A stretch of DNA of 17,740 nucleotides from Candidatus Gottesmanbacteria bacterium CG_4_10_14_0_8_um_filter_37_24 (GCA_002785215.1 PFMK01000092.1:13043-30782); one strand, 5' to 3'. Counted from the first letter of the stretch, positions 8,563 through 14,771 are shown. The notes: a model not told the origin generated them from the letters alone. Numbers and translations are program-made.

Positions 8563-9432
8563 TCAATTACATGATAATAATTTATCTCTTCTGAGTTTGG
8601 AATTCTTAAGATAAGACAGAATTTTTCTTTTGTTATCACTTTGTACTAACTTTATAAAATAATCTAATTCCTGTTTATATTTATTCAATGAGTCAATTAT
8701 ATTTTGGGAATTTGTACGAATAATATCCGATTTAAGTAAAGGATTATCGCTTGCCAGTCGGGTAGTATCCATAAAGCCTGTGGATATTATTTTCTCCACA
8801 TTATGCCATTGGTGTTCTCTGAGGATGGTACCAATCAGGATATTTCCTAATATTAGCGGAAGATGGCTTGATAAAACAGACAATTTATCATGACTTACCG
8901 GATCTAAAATAACTGCCTTAGCTTCAAGAATATTTATTATATCATTTACCATCGATAGGTCATTTTTTTTGCTATTCCTGGATGGGCAGATAATCCATGG
9001 TTTATTGATAAAAAGATCAGGACAGGCAAACTCAAAACCCTGTTTTTCAATGCCTGCCATAGGATGAGTACCGATAAAGGAAATATATTCAGGTAGGCAC
9101 TTTTCCGCGGTATCTACAACAGTTTTTTTAGTACTGCATGTGTCGATAATTATTAAATCTGTACGTACATTCCTCCCGATCCGTTTAAGCAGATTGATAC
9201 AGACTGAAATTGGAGTTGAAATTATCACCAGATCAATATTTTTAGGAATTTCTTTCATGCTCGGTATTACTTGATCTACCATACCGAGTGATTTTGCCTT
9301 AAAAGCTCTATTTATATTTTGTGACATACCGATAATTGAAACTCTATTATCTAGTCTTTTTTTTAATCCTAACGCTATAGAGCCACCAATAAGTCCGATA
9401 CCTAAAATAGCGATATTCAGTTTATTTTTCAT
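8563..9432 (-). CDS. tyrA: Prephenate dehydrogenase
   Basis: Oxidatively decarboxylates prephenate to 4-hydroxyphenylpyruvate, the Tyr branch; 289 residues, a stand-alone enzyme without a fused mutase. The N-terminal Rossmann site is GIGLIGGS (11-18). DTCSTKK (97-103) and GTHPMAG (121-127, His123) mark the active site, and the all-alpha C-terminal half has HDKLSVLSSHLP (181-192) and STGFMDTTRLAS, whose Arg is the expected prephenate carboxylate ligand. The usual SHLPH reads SHLPL, so the second His is Leu193. No C-terminal ACT domain is visible, so allosteric control by Tyr within this chain is not evident. It overlaps the chorismate mutase gene by 4 bases. Confidence 0.92.
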   Translation of the reverse strand: MKNKLNIAILGIGLIGGSIALGLKKRLDNRVSIIGMSQNINRAFKAKSLGMVDQVIPSMKEIPKNIDLVIISTPISVCINLLKRIGRNVRTDLIIIDTCSTKKTVVDTAEKCLPEYISFIGTHPMAGIEKQGFEFACPDLFINKPWIICPSRNSKKNDLSMVNDIINILEAKAVILDPVSHDKLSVLSSHLPLILGNILIGTILREHQWHNVEKIISTGFMDTTRLASDNPLLKSDIIRTNSQNIIDSLNKYKQELDYFIKLVQSDNKRKILSYLKNSKLRRDKLLSCN

Positions 9433-9689
9433 TTTTTTTGTATAGTTTTTGATTCATTGATAATAACTTGAAATAATCTATACACAAATTCCTGGTCCAA
9501 TGAATATAGCTGTGCCATATTTTTTACATTTTCCAGTATTTCTTTTTCTCTATTAGTGTCTTCCATATTTAATCCCGTCTTATTTTTTTCTTTCTTGGCT
9601 TCTAATGACAAAGCCATTCTTCTTTTTAAAAGCTTCACGATATTTTCATCAATGATACTTATTTTTTTTCTGATGATATTAAGTTTCAT
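9429..9689 (-). CDS. AroQ-class chorismate mutase, stand-alone
   Basis: Rearranges chorismate to prephenate, the shared precursor of Phe and Tyr. It is a small all-helical AroQ-type domain of 86 residues with the pattern LNIIRKKISIIDENIVKLL at the start, RRMALSLEAKKEK in the middle and NREKEILENV after it, giving the Arg/Lys/Glu set typical of the fold. The frame can begin with GTG at 9698, but ATG at 9689 has an AAGGTGA ribosome-binding site about 5 bases upstream and is the better start. It overlaps the end of the prephenate dehydratase gene by 11 bases and the start of tyrA by 4. In many bacteria this domain is fused to PheA or TyrA; here it sits unfused between them. Confidence 0.9.
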   Translation of the reverse strand: MKLNIIRKKISIIDENIVKLLKRRMALSLEAKKEKNKTGLNMEDTNREKEILENVKNMAQLYSLDQEFVYRLFQVIINESKTIQKK

Positions 9690-10524
9690 ATATCTCACCT
9701 TTTTGGTATATCCCCAGAATTTTTATAAACTCCGTATTTTTTTTCATGTCTTTTATGACAGACTCTAATCTTCTGCTTTTATTTGTGATATCGAAATCCA
9801 AGTAAAAAATATATTCCCATGGTTTACCGGATATCGGACGGGATTCAATCTTCATCAGATTTAATCCGAATTTCGCATATGACCCAATTGCTTGGACTAA
9901 ACTGCCTGGTATGTGTTTTACTGAAAACATCAGCGAGACTTTATTTCCTGACTTAAGTTGGTGTTTTGCCAGTATCACAAATCTGGTGAAATTAATGTCA
10001 AAATCAGCGATATTTTTAGACAAAATTTGCAGATTATATATTTTTGCAGCTTCCTTACTGGAAATTGCCACCTCATCGACTTTTATACTTTCTGAGACAG
10101 TTTTTGCCGCATTTGCTGTATCGTTTATAAGAATTGGAGATATATGTTTATTTTTCATAAAAAAACAACGGCATTGTTTTAACACTTCCTGTTGTGTTAA
10201 ACATGTCAAACTGAATTTCTTATCATGAAAATTCTTACGCTTGAATTTGATGTTAGCTACTAGATGATGATTAATCTTCAGTATTATCTCTCCTACGATT
10301 TTTATATTGGTTTTCAAAAGAAAATCATAGCATTCAATTATGCTTCCGGTTAGAGAATTTTCTAAAGGAACAGCAGCATAATCAGCTTCATTACTTTTTA
10401 CCGATAGAAAGACATCCTCAAAAGTACTTTTATTTTTCATAGTAAATTTTGTTTTGCCCAAAAAATTTCGTACAGCCAGATAACTGTAGGATCCAGGTAT
10501 TCCAAGATAAGCGATTTTTATCAT
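9679..10524 (-). CDS. pheA: Prephenate dehydratase with ACT domain
   Basis: Converts prephenate to phenylpyruvate, the Phe branch; 281 residues, a monofunctional P-protein without the mutase domain. The catalytic region has YLGIPGSYS (6-14), PLENSLTGSI (53-62), NDTANAAK (134-141) and NFTRF (178-182) with essential Thr180. A C-terminal ACT domain from about residue 195 carries HIPGSL and the Phe-binding ESRP motif (227-230), so feedback inhibition by Phe is likely. The family motif SHPQ is replaced by TQQE (110-113) in the segment ending LKQC. It starts 18 bases after the DAHP synthase gene and has no obvious ribosome-binding site. Confidence 0.93.
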   Translation of the reverse strand: MIKIAYLGIPGSYSYLAVRNFLGKTKFTMKNKSTFEDVFLSVKSNEADYAAVPLENSLTGSIIECYDFLLKTNIKIVGEIILKINHHLVANIKFKRKNFHDKKFSLTCLTQQEVLKQCRCFFMKNKHISPILINDTANAAKTVSESIKVDEVAISSKEAAKIYNLQILSKNIADFDINFTRFVILAKHQLKSGNKVSLMFSVKHIPGSLVQAIGSYAKFGLNLMKIESRPISGKPWEYIFYLDFDITNKSRRLESVIKDMKKNTEFIKILGIYQKGEIYET

Positions 10525-10542
10525 ATTTAATATGTTAGAGAT

Positions 10543-11556
10543 TTATAAACTTCTTCCCACGGCAAGACTGATTAACCTCACTTCATTAACTAATTTTGTT
10601 AATTCCTGAAGGGAAATTGCCTGATCTGCATCAGATATAGATTTCCTTGGGTCTATGTGGGTTTCTATGATTAATCCATCAGCGCCTGCCGCGATTGCAG
10701 CTCTACTCATGGCTCGGACCATATTCGCCCGACCGGTTCCGTGGCTGGGGTCTACGAATATAGGTAGATGTGTCTCATGTTTCAGGTACGCGACTGCATT
10801 CAAATCCAAAGTAAATCTGGTTTCCGGTACATGTGTCCTTATACCTCTTTCACAAAGAATTACATTTTCATTTCCGCCCAGTAGTATGTACTCTGAGGCT
10901 AAAAGTAATTCCTTATAGGTGGCCCACATTCCCCTTTTTAGAAGAACTGGTTTTCGTAATTTGCCTAATTCTTTCAAAAGCGGATAATTCTGCATGTTTC
11001 TTGCTCCAACTTGGAAAATGTCGGTATATTTTTCTATGATTTCGATGTCACGCACGTCCATGACCTCCGTGACAACCTTCAGGGAGGATATGCGAGCTGC
11101 TTCTTTTAAATATTTAAGTCCGATTTCTCCCAAACCCTGAAAATCATATGGTCCTGTTCTAGGCTTGAAAGCACCGCCTCTTAACACTTTACAGCCTGCT
11201 AGTTTAACCCCTTCCGAAATATGATTAATTTGCAGTTTCGTTTCTACGGAACAGGGACCGGCCATAATAACAATTTCTTTCCCCCCAATATTCAGTTCAT
11301 TTAATTTGATCACGGATCTTGAATTCTTGAAAGATTTACTCGCCAGTTTGTATGCCCGATTAACTTTAATGACCGACGAAACGGCCTTATTGCTCTCGAT
11401 TTCTTTCATTGCCATCTCACCGCATCTTCCGGTAACCACAAACATTTTATTCTTTCTATTTAAGACAGGAATGACATCTATTTTTTTGTTCCTGAATAAA
11501 GTCCTTAAATTATTTTCCTGATTATTACTAATATTATTTTTGAGAATTATAACCAT
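10543..11556 (-). CDS. aroF: DAHP synthase, type I-beta, with N-terminal regulatory domain
   Basis: First shikimate enzyme: condenses phosphoenolpyruvate and erythrose-4-phosphate. It has 337 residues and aligns with the Thermotoga maritima type, including an N-terminal ferredoxin-like domain (about 1-75; MVIILKNN start) that in that family mediates Tyr/Phe feedback. The barrel has MAGPCSVE (98-105), LRGGAFKPRTGPYDFQGLG (125-143), VGARNMQN (183-190), LKRGMWAT (206-213), CERGIRT (235-241) and DPSHGTGR (269-276). Metal ligands fall at Cys102, His272, Glu298 and Asp309, the same numbers I recall for T. maritima. It is the first enzyme gene after the Phe/Tyr attenuator (11679-11815). No clear ribosome-binding site precedes the ATG. 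Confidence 0.95.
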   Translation of the reverse strand: MVIILKNNISNNQENNLRTLFRNKKIDVIPVLNRKNKMFVVTGRCGEMAMKEIESNKAVSSVIKVNRAYKLASKSFKNSRSVIKLNELNIGGKEIVIMAGPCSVETKLQINHISEGVKLAGCKVLRGGAFKPRTGPYDFQGLGEIGLKYLKEAARISSLKVVTEVMDVRDIEIIEKYTDIFQVGARNMQNYPLLKELGKLRKPVLLKRGMWATYKELLLASEYILLGGNENVILCERGIRTHVPETRFTLDLNAVAYLKHETHLPIFVDPSHGTGRANMVRAMSRAAIAAGADGLIIETHIDPRKSISDADQAISLQELTKLVNEVRLISLAVGRSL

Positions 11557-11603
11557 ATTTGAATAGATAATTTATAAAACTTATCAAAAAATTGACGCTG
11601 GCT

Positions 11604-11632
11604 ATCCGCCTTCGCCTAAAGCTACGGCGGAT
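11604..11632 (-). repeat. GC-rich palindrome upstream of DAHP synthase (copy B)
   Basis: Arms ATCCGCC and GGCGGAT pair perfectly (7 bp) around a 15-base centre (minus strand GTAGCTTTAGGCGAA). It is GC-rich in an AT-rich interval and shares AGCT...GGCGAAG...CGG with the palindrome at 4335-4363. It lies about 48 bases before the aroF start, downstream of the attenuator terminator, and has no U-tract. It is probably a dispersed repeat; an mRNA-stabilising role is possible. Confidence 0.6.
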
Positions 11633-11645
11633 TATGCATCTGTAA

Positions 11646-11668
11646 TTCCACCAATTTCATTGCTGGAA
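11646..11668 (-). other. Second RNA hairpin between attenuator and aroF
   Basis: In the minus-strand transcript TTCCA-G-CAAT pairs with ATTG-G-TGGAA around a GAA loop: nine base pairs with one G/G mismatch. It sits about 10 bases past the terminator U-tract and before the palindrome at 11604-11632. No T-tract follows. It would exist only in read-through transcripts. Function is unknown. Confidence 0.45.
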
Positions 11669-11678
11669 ACAGCTGCAT

Positions 11679-11703
11679 AAAAAAAACCTCCTTTTAAGGA
11701 GGC
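11679..11703 (-). terminator. Intrinsic terminator of the Phe/Tyr attenuator
   Basis: The minus strand reads CCTCCTT-AA-AAGGAGG and then eight T (11686-11679). The practical stem is CCTCCT/AGGAGG with a UAAA loop, extendable by G-U and A-U pairs at the base. The 5' arm (segment 3) also pairs with 11751-11759 in the leader ORF, so this terminator can be disrupted. It would also end transcripts arriving from thrS-infC-rpmI-rplT. Confidence 0.9.
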
Positions 11704-11769
11704 TGTATCAGTTAATATTTTTGTTAGTTTAATTTAAACCAAGCAAAAACGCCTCCTTATTTAAGAAGG
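11695..11769 (-). promoter_or_regulatory. Phe/Tyr transcription attenuator: 1:2 and 2:3 pairing segments
   Basis: Three ordered segments lie upstream of and within the terminator hairpin. Segment 1 is CCTTCTT (11769-11763, leader codons 16-18). Segment 2 is TAAGGAGGC (11759-11751, codons 19-22). Segment 3 is GCCTCCTTA (11703-11695). Segments 1 and 2 form a 7-bp hairpin (one G-U) with a 4-base loop; 2 and 3 form a perfect 9-bp antiterminator, with extra pairing possible between TTTTTG (11749-11744) and CAAAAA (11723-11718); 3 and segment 4 (11693-11687) form the terminator. Inferred logic: a ribosome stalled at the FFYYF codons covers segment 1, frees segment 2 to capture segment 3 and allows read-through; a ribosome reaching the stop codon masks segment 2 and the terminator forms. 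Confidence 0.88.
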
Positions 11770-11815
11770 TAAAGTAATAAAAAAAATTGTTTTGACTTAT
11801 AATACCAGTTTTCAT
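11729..11815 (-). CDS. Phe/Tyr-rich leader peptide of the aromatic operon
   Basis: A 28-codon ORF from ATG at 11815 to TAA at 11731-11729, too short for routine gene calling. The peptide begins MKTGIISQNN, continues with FFYYFTF (residues 11-17) and ends LNKEAFLLGLN. Five Phe and two Tyr, six of them in seven consecutive codons, and no Trp, match the products of the genes downstream. Codons 16-22 contain the RNA segments that form the 1:2 hairpin and the antiterminator. It begins 16 bases after the rplT stop codon, the same place as the Phe-rich pheM leader between rplT and pheS in E. coli. No ribosome-binding site precedes it; the predicted start of transcription is only about 4-5 bases upstream. 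The peptide itself probably has no function beyond sensing charged tRNA-Phe and tRNA-Tyr. Confidence 0.87.
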   Translation of the reverse strand: MKTGIISQNNFFYYFTFLNKEAFLLGLN

Positions 11816-11825
11816 GATTGTCTAT

Positions 11826-11854
11826 AATCTATCAGACTTTTCTAACTTTGTCAA
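11826..11854 (-). promoter_or_regulatory. Candidate promoter for leader and aromatic operon, inside rplT 3' end
   Basis: The minus strand has TTGACA (11854-11849, perfect -35), a 17-base spacer and TAGATT (11831-11826, 4/6 match to -10). Initiation about 7 bases further would be near 11819, leaving only 4-5 bases before the leader ATG. A 13-base palindrome (GTCAATAATTGAC, 11862-11850) overlaps the -35. The -35 lies in rplT codons, so the match could be chance, and read-through from the translation cluster is the alternative. Confidence 0.5.
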
Positions 11855-12179
11855 TTATTGACTCAAAAACTTCCTTGTCAGAAGATATCAGGTAAGCTAA
11901 TATTTTACGGTCCAAAAGAATATTTGCTTTTTTCAGTTTATTGATAAATATACTGTACGGGATATCGTAGTGCTTTAAGGTATTAGATATTCTCGTTATC
12001 CATATTTTTCTAAAAGATGATTTTTTTATTCTTCTACCTGCATATGCATACTGTCCAGCATGTAAACTGGCTTCTTTTGCCACCTTCACGAGCCTACTTT
12101 TTGTCATTCTGTATCCTGATACTGATGACAGAAGTTTTTTGTGTTTTCTATGGCTTACTATTCCTCTTTTTATTCTCAT
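11832..12179 (-). CDS. rplT: 50S ribosomal protein L20
   Basis: Early-assembly 23S rRNA-binding protein of the large subunit; 115 residues, standard size. The basic N-terminal extension (MRIKRGIVSHRKHKK) and the conserved GYR...SRL.KVAKEA...AGQYAYAGRR stretch identify it, followed by the globular C-terminal domain with RKIWITRISNTLK and LDRKILAYL. It starts one base after the rpmI stop. L20 represses its own operon in E. coli and Bacillus; no convincing rRNA-mimic operator could be seen here by eye. Its last codons overlap a candidate promoter for the aromatic operon. Confidence 0.97.
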   Translation of the reverse strand: MRIKRGIVSHRKHKKLLSSVSGYRMTKSRLVKVAKEASLHAGQYAYAGRRIKKSSFRKIWITRISNTLKHYDIPYSIFINKLKKANILLDRKILAYLISSDKEVFESIIDKVRKV

Positions 12180-12180
12180 A

Positions 12181-12378
12181 TTATGATTTATTAATAATTC
12201 TTTTAATCATTTTTGCTTGCTTCTTCGTGGTTTTTACGGAAATTCGAAAAGATCTGATTCTTCTTTTTGATTTATGAGCTTTTCGATGCCCGGCACCATG
12301 ATGTCCTCTTAGAACTTTCCCTGTTTTTGTAACTTTGACTCTTTTTAATATAGATTTTCTTGTTTTTTGTTTTGGCAT
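12181..12378 (-). CDS. rpmI: 50S ribosomal protein L35
   Basis: Small basic large-subunit protein of 65 residues. It starts MPKQKTRKSILKRVKVT-TGKV, the standard L35 opening, and continues with HRKAHKSKRRIRSF and a lysine-rich tail. The gene is 5 bases after infC and 1 base before rplT, the canonical infC-rpmI-rplT order, which supports the call despite its small size. Confidence 0.95.
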   Translation of the reverse strand: MPKQKTRKSILKRVKVTKTGKVLRGHHGAGHRKAHKSKRRIRSFRISVKTTKKQAKMIKRIINKS

Positions 12379-12383
12379 ATTAT

Positions 12384-12905
12384 TTATATTTTAACTGGTG
12401 TTAATATACTCACTAATACTTTACCTTCGAAATATGGCTGCTTGACTACTTTTGAATGGTTTTTCAAACTGTCTAAAGCCCGATTCATTGTATTCATTCC
12501 GAACTCTTTGTGTACAATCTCTCTTCCCCTGAAAGGTAAAGAAATTTTTAACTGATTACCGTTTTTCAGAAAATCTACAGCCTGATTGATTCTAGTTTGA
12601 AAATCATGTTCTCCAATATAAGGTGACAGTCTGATTTCTTTCACACCTACTTTTTTTACATTTTTTCTGGATTCCCTTTCTTTTTTTGCTTCCAGATATT
12701 TAAACTTCTTGAAATCAATAAGCTTAACGACAGGAGGGTTAGCTTTTGGTGCAATTTCAACTAAATCCTTATCTTCAGCTTGTGCTTTTCTTAATGCTTC
12801 GACTTTTTCCAGAATCCCTATTTGTTTCCCCGTTTCATCCAACACTCTTATCCGAGGGGCCATGATTTGGTAGTTCAGTCGATAAAATTTAAATTTTCTT
12901 TTCAA
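12384..12905 (-). CDS. infC: Translation initiation factor IF-3 with TTG start
   Basis: Binds the 30S subunit, prevents premature 50S joining and proofreads start codons; 173 residues. The N-domain begins YRLNYQIMAPRIRVLDETGKQIG (split over about 8-30), corresponding to the family RIN..I.A..VR.ID.. opening, followed by a basic linker (LEAKKERESRKNVKKVGVKE) and a C-domain ending VSILTPVKI. Conserved residues lie upstream of the first ATG (12863), so translation must begin earlier. TTG at 12905 is the only conventional start after the in-frame stop; it lies inside the last codons of thrS (17-base overlap). Non-AUG starts are typical of infC and allow autoregulation by IF-3 in E. coli; that is inferred here. 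Confidence 0.94.
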   Translation of the reverse strand: MKRKFKFYRLNYQIMAPRIRVLDETGKQIGILEKVEALRKAQAEDKDLVEIAPKANPPVVKLIDFKKFKYLEAKKERESRKNVKKVGVKEIRLSPYIGEHDFQTRINQAVDFLKNGNQLKISLPFRGREIVHKEFGMNTMNRALDSLKNHSKVVKQPYFEGKVLVSILTPVKI

Positions 12906-14703
12906 TATTTTTATTCAAAATTTCTAAGAAATCCGTTAATGAAATTTGCCCTAAATTATTGTTATTTCTTCCTCTTACCGATAGACATATGTCATTATTT
13001 GCTGATTTTTCAATTTCCTTATCCCCAATTATACCCAAAAATGGAACTTTTTGTAAAGTCGCATCTCTAATCTTAGCTTGCATAGGTTCATTTCGTGAGT
13101 CTATTTCCACCCTTATAGATGCATCAGACAGGTATTGGTTAATTTTTTGCACATGGTTTATGTGTCTATCAGAAATTGGAATAAGTTTTACCTGAACAGG
13201 AGATAGCCATAGTGGAAAAGCTCCCGCATAGTGTTCTATTAATATGGCTAGTGTCCTTTCGATGGAACCGGTTAGTCCTCTGTGCAGGATAACCGGATGT
13301 TTTTCCTGACCGTTTTTATCAACATAAACCAGATTTAACCTCTTGCCCATAAATAAATCAAGTTGTAGCGTACTCATCTGCCATTCACGTCCGATTGAAT
13401 CCTTCACGATATAATCAATTTTGGGACCATAAAAAGATGCTTCGCCCTTGGCGATAATATATTTTAATTTATTGTCAATTACTATCTTTTCTAGCTTTTT
13501 ACTGGCCTTATCCCATATATTACTATCCGCAATATATTTTATTGCGTCGGAAGGATCTGATAGGGACAGACGGACATAATAGTCTTTCAGATTAAAGGCT
13601 TTGAACATTTTACTGACCATTTCAATACAATTCTTAAATTCATCTTCAATTTGATCATCTCTCATTAAAATATGGGCATCGTCTATGGTCAAAGACCTTA
13701 CCCTTAGAAGCCCTGATAATTCTCCTGCTTTTTCATAACGATAACAGGTACCTGACTCTGCGTATCTTATGGGAAGGTCGCGATAGCTTCTCTGTCTGCT
13801 TGCATAAATCATATAATGGTGAGGACAATTCATGGGTTTCAAAACGTATTCTTCGTTCTCGATACCGAAAGAACCGTACATTACATCTTTATAATGTTGC
13901 CAATGTCCTGTTTTCTTATACATCTCACTTCTGGCAATATGAGGTGTATTTACATATTCGAATCCATATTTTAATCCTAATGCATACTCATAATCTTCTA
14001 TGATTTTTCTTATTTTTGCTCCTTTTGGAGTTAGAAGAGGTAATCCTTTTCCGATATTTTCATTAATCACAAACAGATCAAGGGATTTACCCAGGATCCG
14101 ATGATCTCTTTTTTTTGCTTCCTCCATCTGCCAGATATATGTGACCAGTTCGTCTTTAGTATCGAAACATAATCCATAAATACGCTGCAGCATGGGATTT
14201 TTCTCATCACCTCTCCAATAAGCACCAGCCAACCTGTCCAGCTTAAAAAAACCGATACATGAGGTGTCCTTCACATGAGGACCACGGCATAAATCGATAT
14301 AATCTCCTGTTTGATAATACGTGACTTCTTTTTCACCTTTTAATTTTAACTCCTGCAATATCTCCACTTTGTATTGCTGGTTGTGTTCTTTTTCATAATT
14401 AATCGCATCTTCAATGTCTTTTGATAGTTTAACAAAGGGAGTTTTACTCTTTTTTATAAGATCCATTTTATGCTCGATTTTTTTTAGATCTTCCGGAACC
14501 AGTTTATAACCAGGGATTTCCGCATCCTGATAAAATCCTTTAGCTATGGCCGGGCCGACTCCCCTTTTGGCTTTTGGCCAAAAAGACATGATTGCGGCAG
14601 CCATCACGTGTTCACAGCTGTGGCGCATGATTTCCGCATTGGTCTTTCCGGACCCGTGATACAAATCGTCATCTTTATTTTTTATGGATAATTCATTTGC
14701 CAT
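12889..14703 (-). CDS. thrS: Threonyl-tRNA synthetase lacking the TGS domain
   Basis: Charges tRNA-Thr; 604 residues. The usual N-terminal TGS domain (about 60 residues in E. coli) is missing and the protein enters the editing domain almost at once. The editing tetrad is complete: His28 and His32 (HSCEH), Cys139 and His143 (DLCRGPH). The class II core has the zinc Cys in KPMNCPHH, its two His partners in DDAHIL and ILHRGLTGS, motif 2 around CYRYEKAGELSGLLRVR, and motif 3 GSIERTLAILIEHY. An anticodon-binding domain (about 495-600) follows from WLSPVQVKLIP. The start has an excellent ribosome-binding site (AAGGAGA, 14715-14709). It leads the thrS-infC-rpmI-rplT cluster and overlaps infC by 17 bases. 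Confidence 0.96.
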   Translation of the reverse strand: MANELSIKNKDDDLYHGSGKTNAEIMRHSCEHVMAAAIMSFWPKAKRGVGPAIAKGFYQDAEIPGYKLVPEDLKKIEHKMDLIKKSKTPFVKLSKDIEDAINYEKEHNQQYKVEILQELKLKGEKEVTYYQTGDYIDLCRGPHVKDTSCIGFFKLDRLAGAYWRGDEKNPMLQRIYGLCFDTKDELVTYIWQMEEAKKRDHRILGKSLDLFVINENIGKGLPLLTPKGAKIRKIIEDYEYALGLKYGFEYVNTPHIARSEMYKKTGHWQHYKDVMYGSFGIENEEYVLKPMNCPHHYMIYASRQRSYRDLPIRYAESGTCYRYEKAGELSGLLRVRSLTIDDAHILMRDDQIEDEFKNCIEMVSKMFKAFNLKDYYVRLSLSDPSDAIKYIADSNIWDKASKKLEKIVIDNKLKYIIAKGEASFYGPKIDYIVKDSIGREWQMSTLQLDLFMGKRLNLVYVDKNGQEKHPVILHRGLTGSIERTLAILIEHYAGAFPLWLSPVQVKLIPISDRHINHVQKINQYLSDASIRVEIDSRNEPMQAKIRDATLQKVPFLGIIGDKEIEKSANNDICLSVRGRNNNNLGQISLTDFLEILNKNIEKKI

Positions 14704-14726
14704 ATAATTCTCCTTATATCTTCACT

Positions 14727-14754
14727 ATTATATTTGAAATGTCAAATATCTCAA
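14727..14754 (-). promoter_or_regulatory. thrS promoter with palindromic operator-like spacer
   Basis: The minus strand has TTGAGA (14754-14749, 5/6), a 16-base spacer and a perfect TATAAT (14732-14727). Initiation near 14720 would give a leader of about 17 bases containing the thrS ribosome-binding site. The spacer is filled by a perfect inverted repeat, ATATTTGA-CATT-TCAAATAT (14749-14730), which touches both hexamers; a protein bound there would block polymerase. The regulator is unknown. Confidence 0.55.
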
Positions 14755-14771
14755 CTCAACTTCTATATTTG

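Noticed and set aside
11641..11680. Possible T-box riboswitch in the aroF leader, suggested by the TTGGTGGAATTAC stretch before a hairpin.
   Set aside because: The T-box consensus (AGGGTGG.ACCGCG) is not present and no stem I specifier arrangement is visible. The leader peptide with three alternative pairings explains the terminator better.
11679..11769. CRISPR-like or tandem repeat reading of the repeated AAGGAGG / CCTCCTT blocks.
   Set aside because: The blocks alternate in orientation and fit nested RNA pairings with a U-tract; there are no regular repeats and spacers.
14704..14771. A terminator for tRNA-Val formed by the ATATTTGA/TCAAATAT inverted repeat.
   Set aside because: No T-tract follows, the stem is purely AT-rich with a weak predicted stability, and it sits exactly between the thrS promoter hexamers.
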